Shown here: piece by piece, positions 63,850 through 64,000 of the stretch
Position numbering within the stretch: position 1 is the stretch's first letter
Layout: every line of letters begins with the position of its first letter
DNA from: Streptomyces sp. NBC_01478
GTDB taxonomy: Bacteria; Actinomycetota; Actinomycetes; Streptomycetales; Streptomycetaceae
Length of the DNA: 64,000 bases
NCBI RefSeq assembly: GCF_036227225.1
Contig: NZ_CP109444.1
Location: forward strand, 6,429,501 to 6,493,500
Direction: 5' to 3'
Translations under genes and position numbers: made by a program
Notes under the pieces: model-generated
What the model was told of the DNA's origin: nothing
The model's database searches: none
What the model saw: only the letters and a program-made list of their open reading frames with translations

Positions 63850-64000
63850 GAGGACGAGCGTGCCACAGCCTCGATGGCTTCGGGGACACGGTCCTCGATC
63901 GCCGGGCGCGGATGCGGCTTGGCGTTGCCCAGGACGCCCGCGGTCTCCTTCACCGAAGCGGCCACCTTCTGCGGGCCCTTGCTCTTCGCGGCCTTCTTGA
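63846..64000 (-). CDS. C-terminal end of a gene cut by the right edge
   Basis: The last 50 codons of a leftward gene are visible (KKAAKSKGPQKVAASVKETA onwards, ending RSSS). It is basic then acidic, helical, with no membrane segment in this part. The stop overlaps the hydrolase ATG. In Streptomyces a phage-holin-family membrane protein with such a tail often lies here, but this piece is too short to be sure. Confidence 0.55.
   Translation of the reverse strand, partial: KKAAKSKGPQKVAASVKETAGVLGNAKPHPRPAIEDRVPEAIEAVARSSS

Overview
The window is high-GC actinobacterial DNA and almost certainly comes from a Streptomyces chromosome. The evidence is GC-rich third codon positions, frequent GTG and TTG starts, ATGA-coupled operons, WhiB and Crp regulators, and a run of housekeeping genes at 45.4-64 kb. 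That run (PBP, wblA, two ArsA-like ATPases, DUF4177, RidA, NUDIX, MBL, nucleotidyltransferase, crp, nth, CoA pyrophosphatase, MarP-like protease) matches my memory of the S. coelicolor SCO3569-SCO3580 neighbourhood. No database search was run.

Region 1 (1-26.3 kb) is an accreted defence and mobile-DNA island. From left to right it holds: a phospholipase D-like protein running off the left edge, coupled to a 508-residue unknown; a type I restriction-modification operon (hsdM-hsdS-hsdR) preceded by a degenerate methylase-like protein; a Rad50/RloC-like ATPase with a zinc-hook CxxC and a 135-residue partner, followed by a TIGR04141/DUF6119-type protein; an IS3-family element carrying a nested IS30-derived mini-element; a decapitated integrase with a LacI-type HTH; a STAND NTPase with TPR-like repeats followed by an HNH endonuclease of the phosphorothioate-sensing McrA type; a second integrase scrap; and a DGQHR (DndB-like) protein.

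Region 2 (26,362-45,295) is an integrative and conjugative element of the actinomycete (AICE) type, about 18.9 kb, inserted in the 3' end of a tRNA-Pro(CGG) gene. A perfect 45-bp direct repeat marks both ends, and the intact tRNA lies at the right end. It encodes a tyrosine integrase and excisionase, a prim-pol and a DUF3631 ATPase for replication, an FtsK/TraB-type translocase, SpdB-like and other small spread proteins, a GGDEF protein, a cytosine methylase and a GntR repressor. Cargo at the left end is a low-GC toxin-antitoxin-chaperone module (HigB-HigA-SecB). An IS630-family element has split an XRE regulator in it. Cargo at the right end is a membrane-anchored pentapeptide-repeat protein. 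Two clusters of CCGCTA/TAGCGG repeats, one just after the translocase gene and one just before xis-int, are candidates for transfer or replication sites.

Region 3 (45.4-64 kb) is conserved chromosome: a membrane protein, a 13-unit GAGCCCC tandem repeat, a metallophosphoesterase, a YqeY protein, a bifunctional PBP, wblA, and a series of coupled operons through to an epoxide-hydrolase-like enzyme and a gene cut by the right edge.
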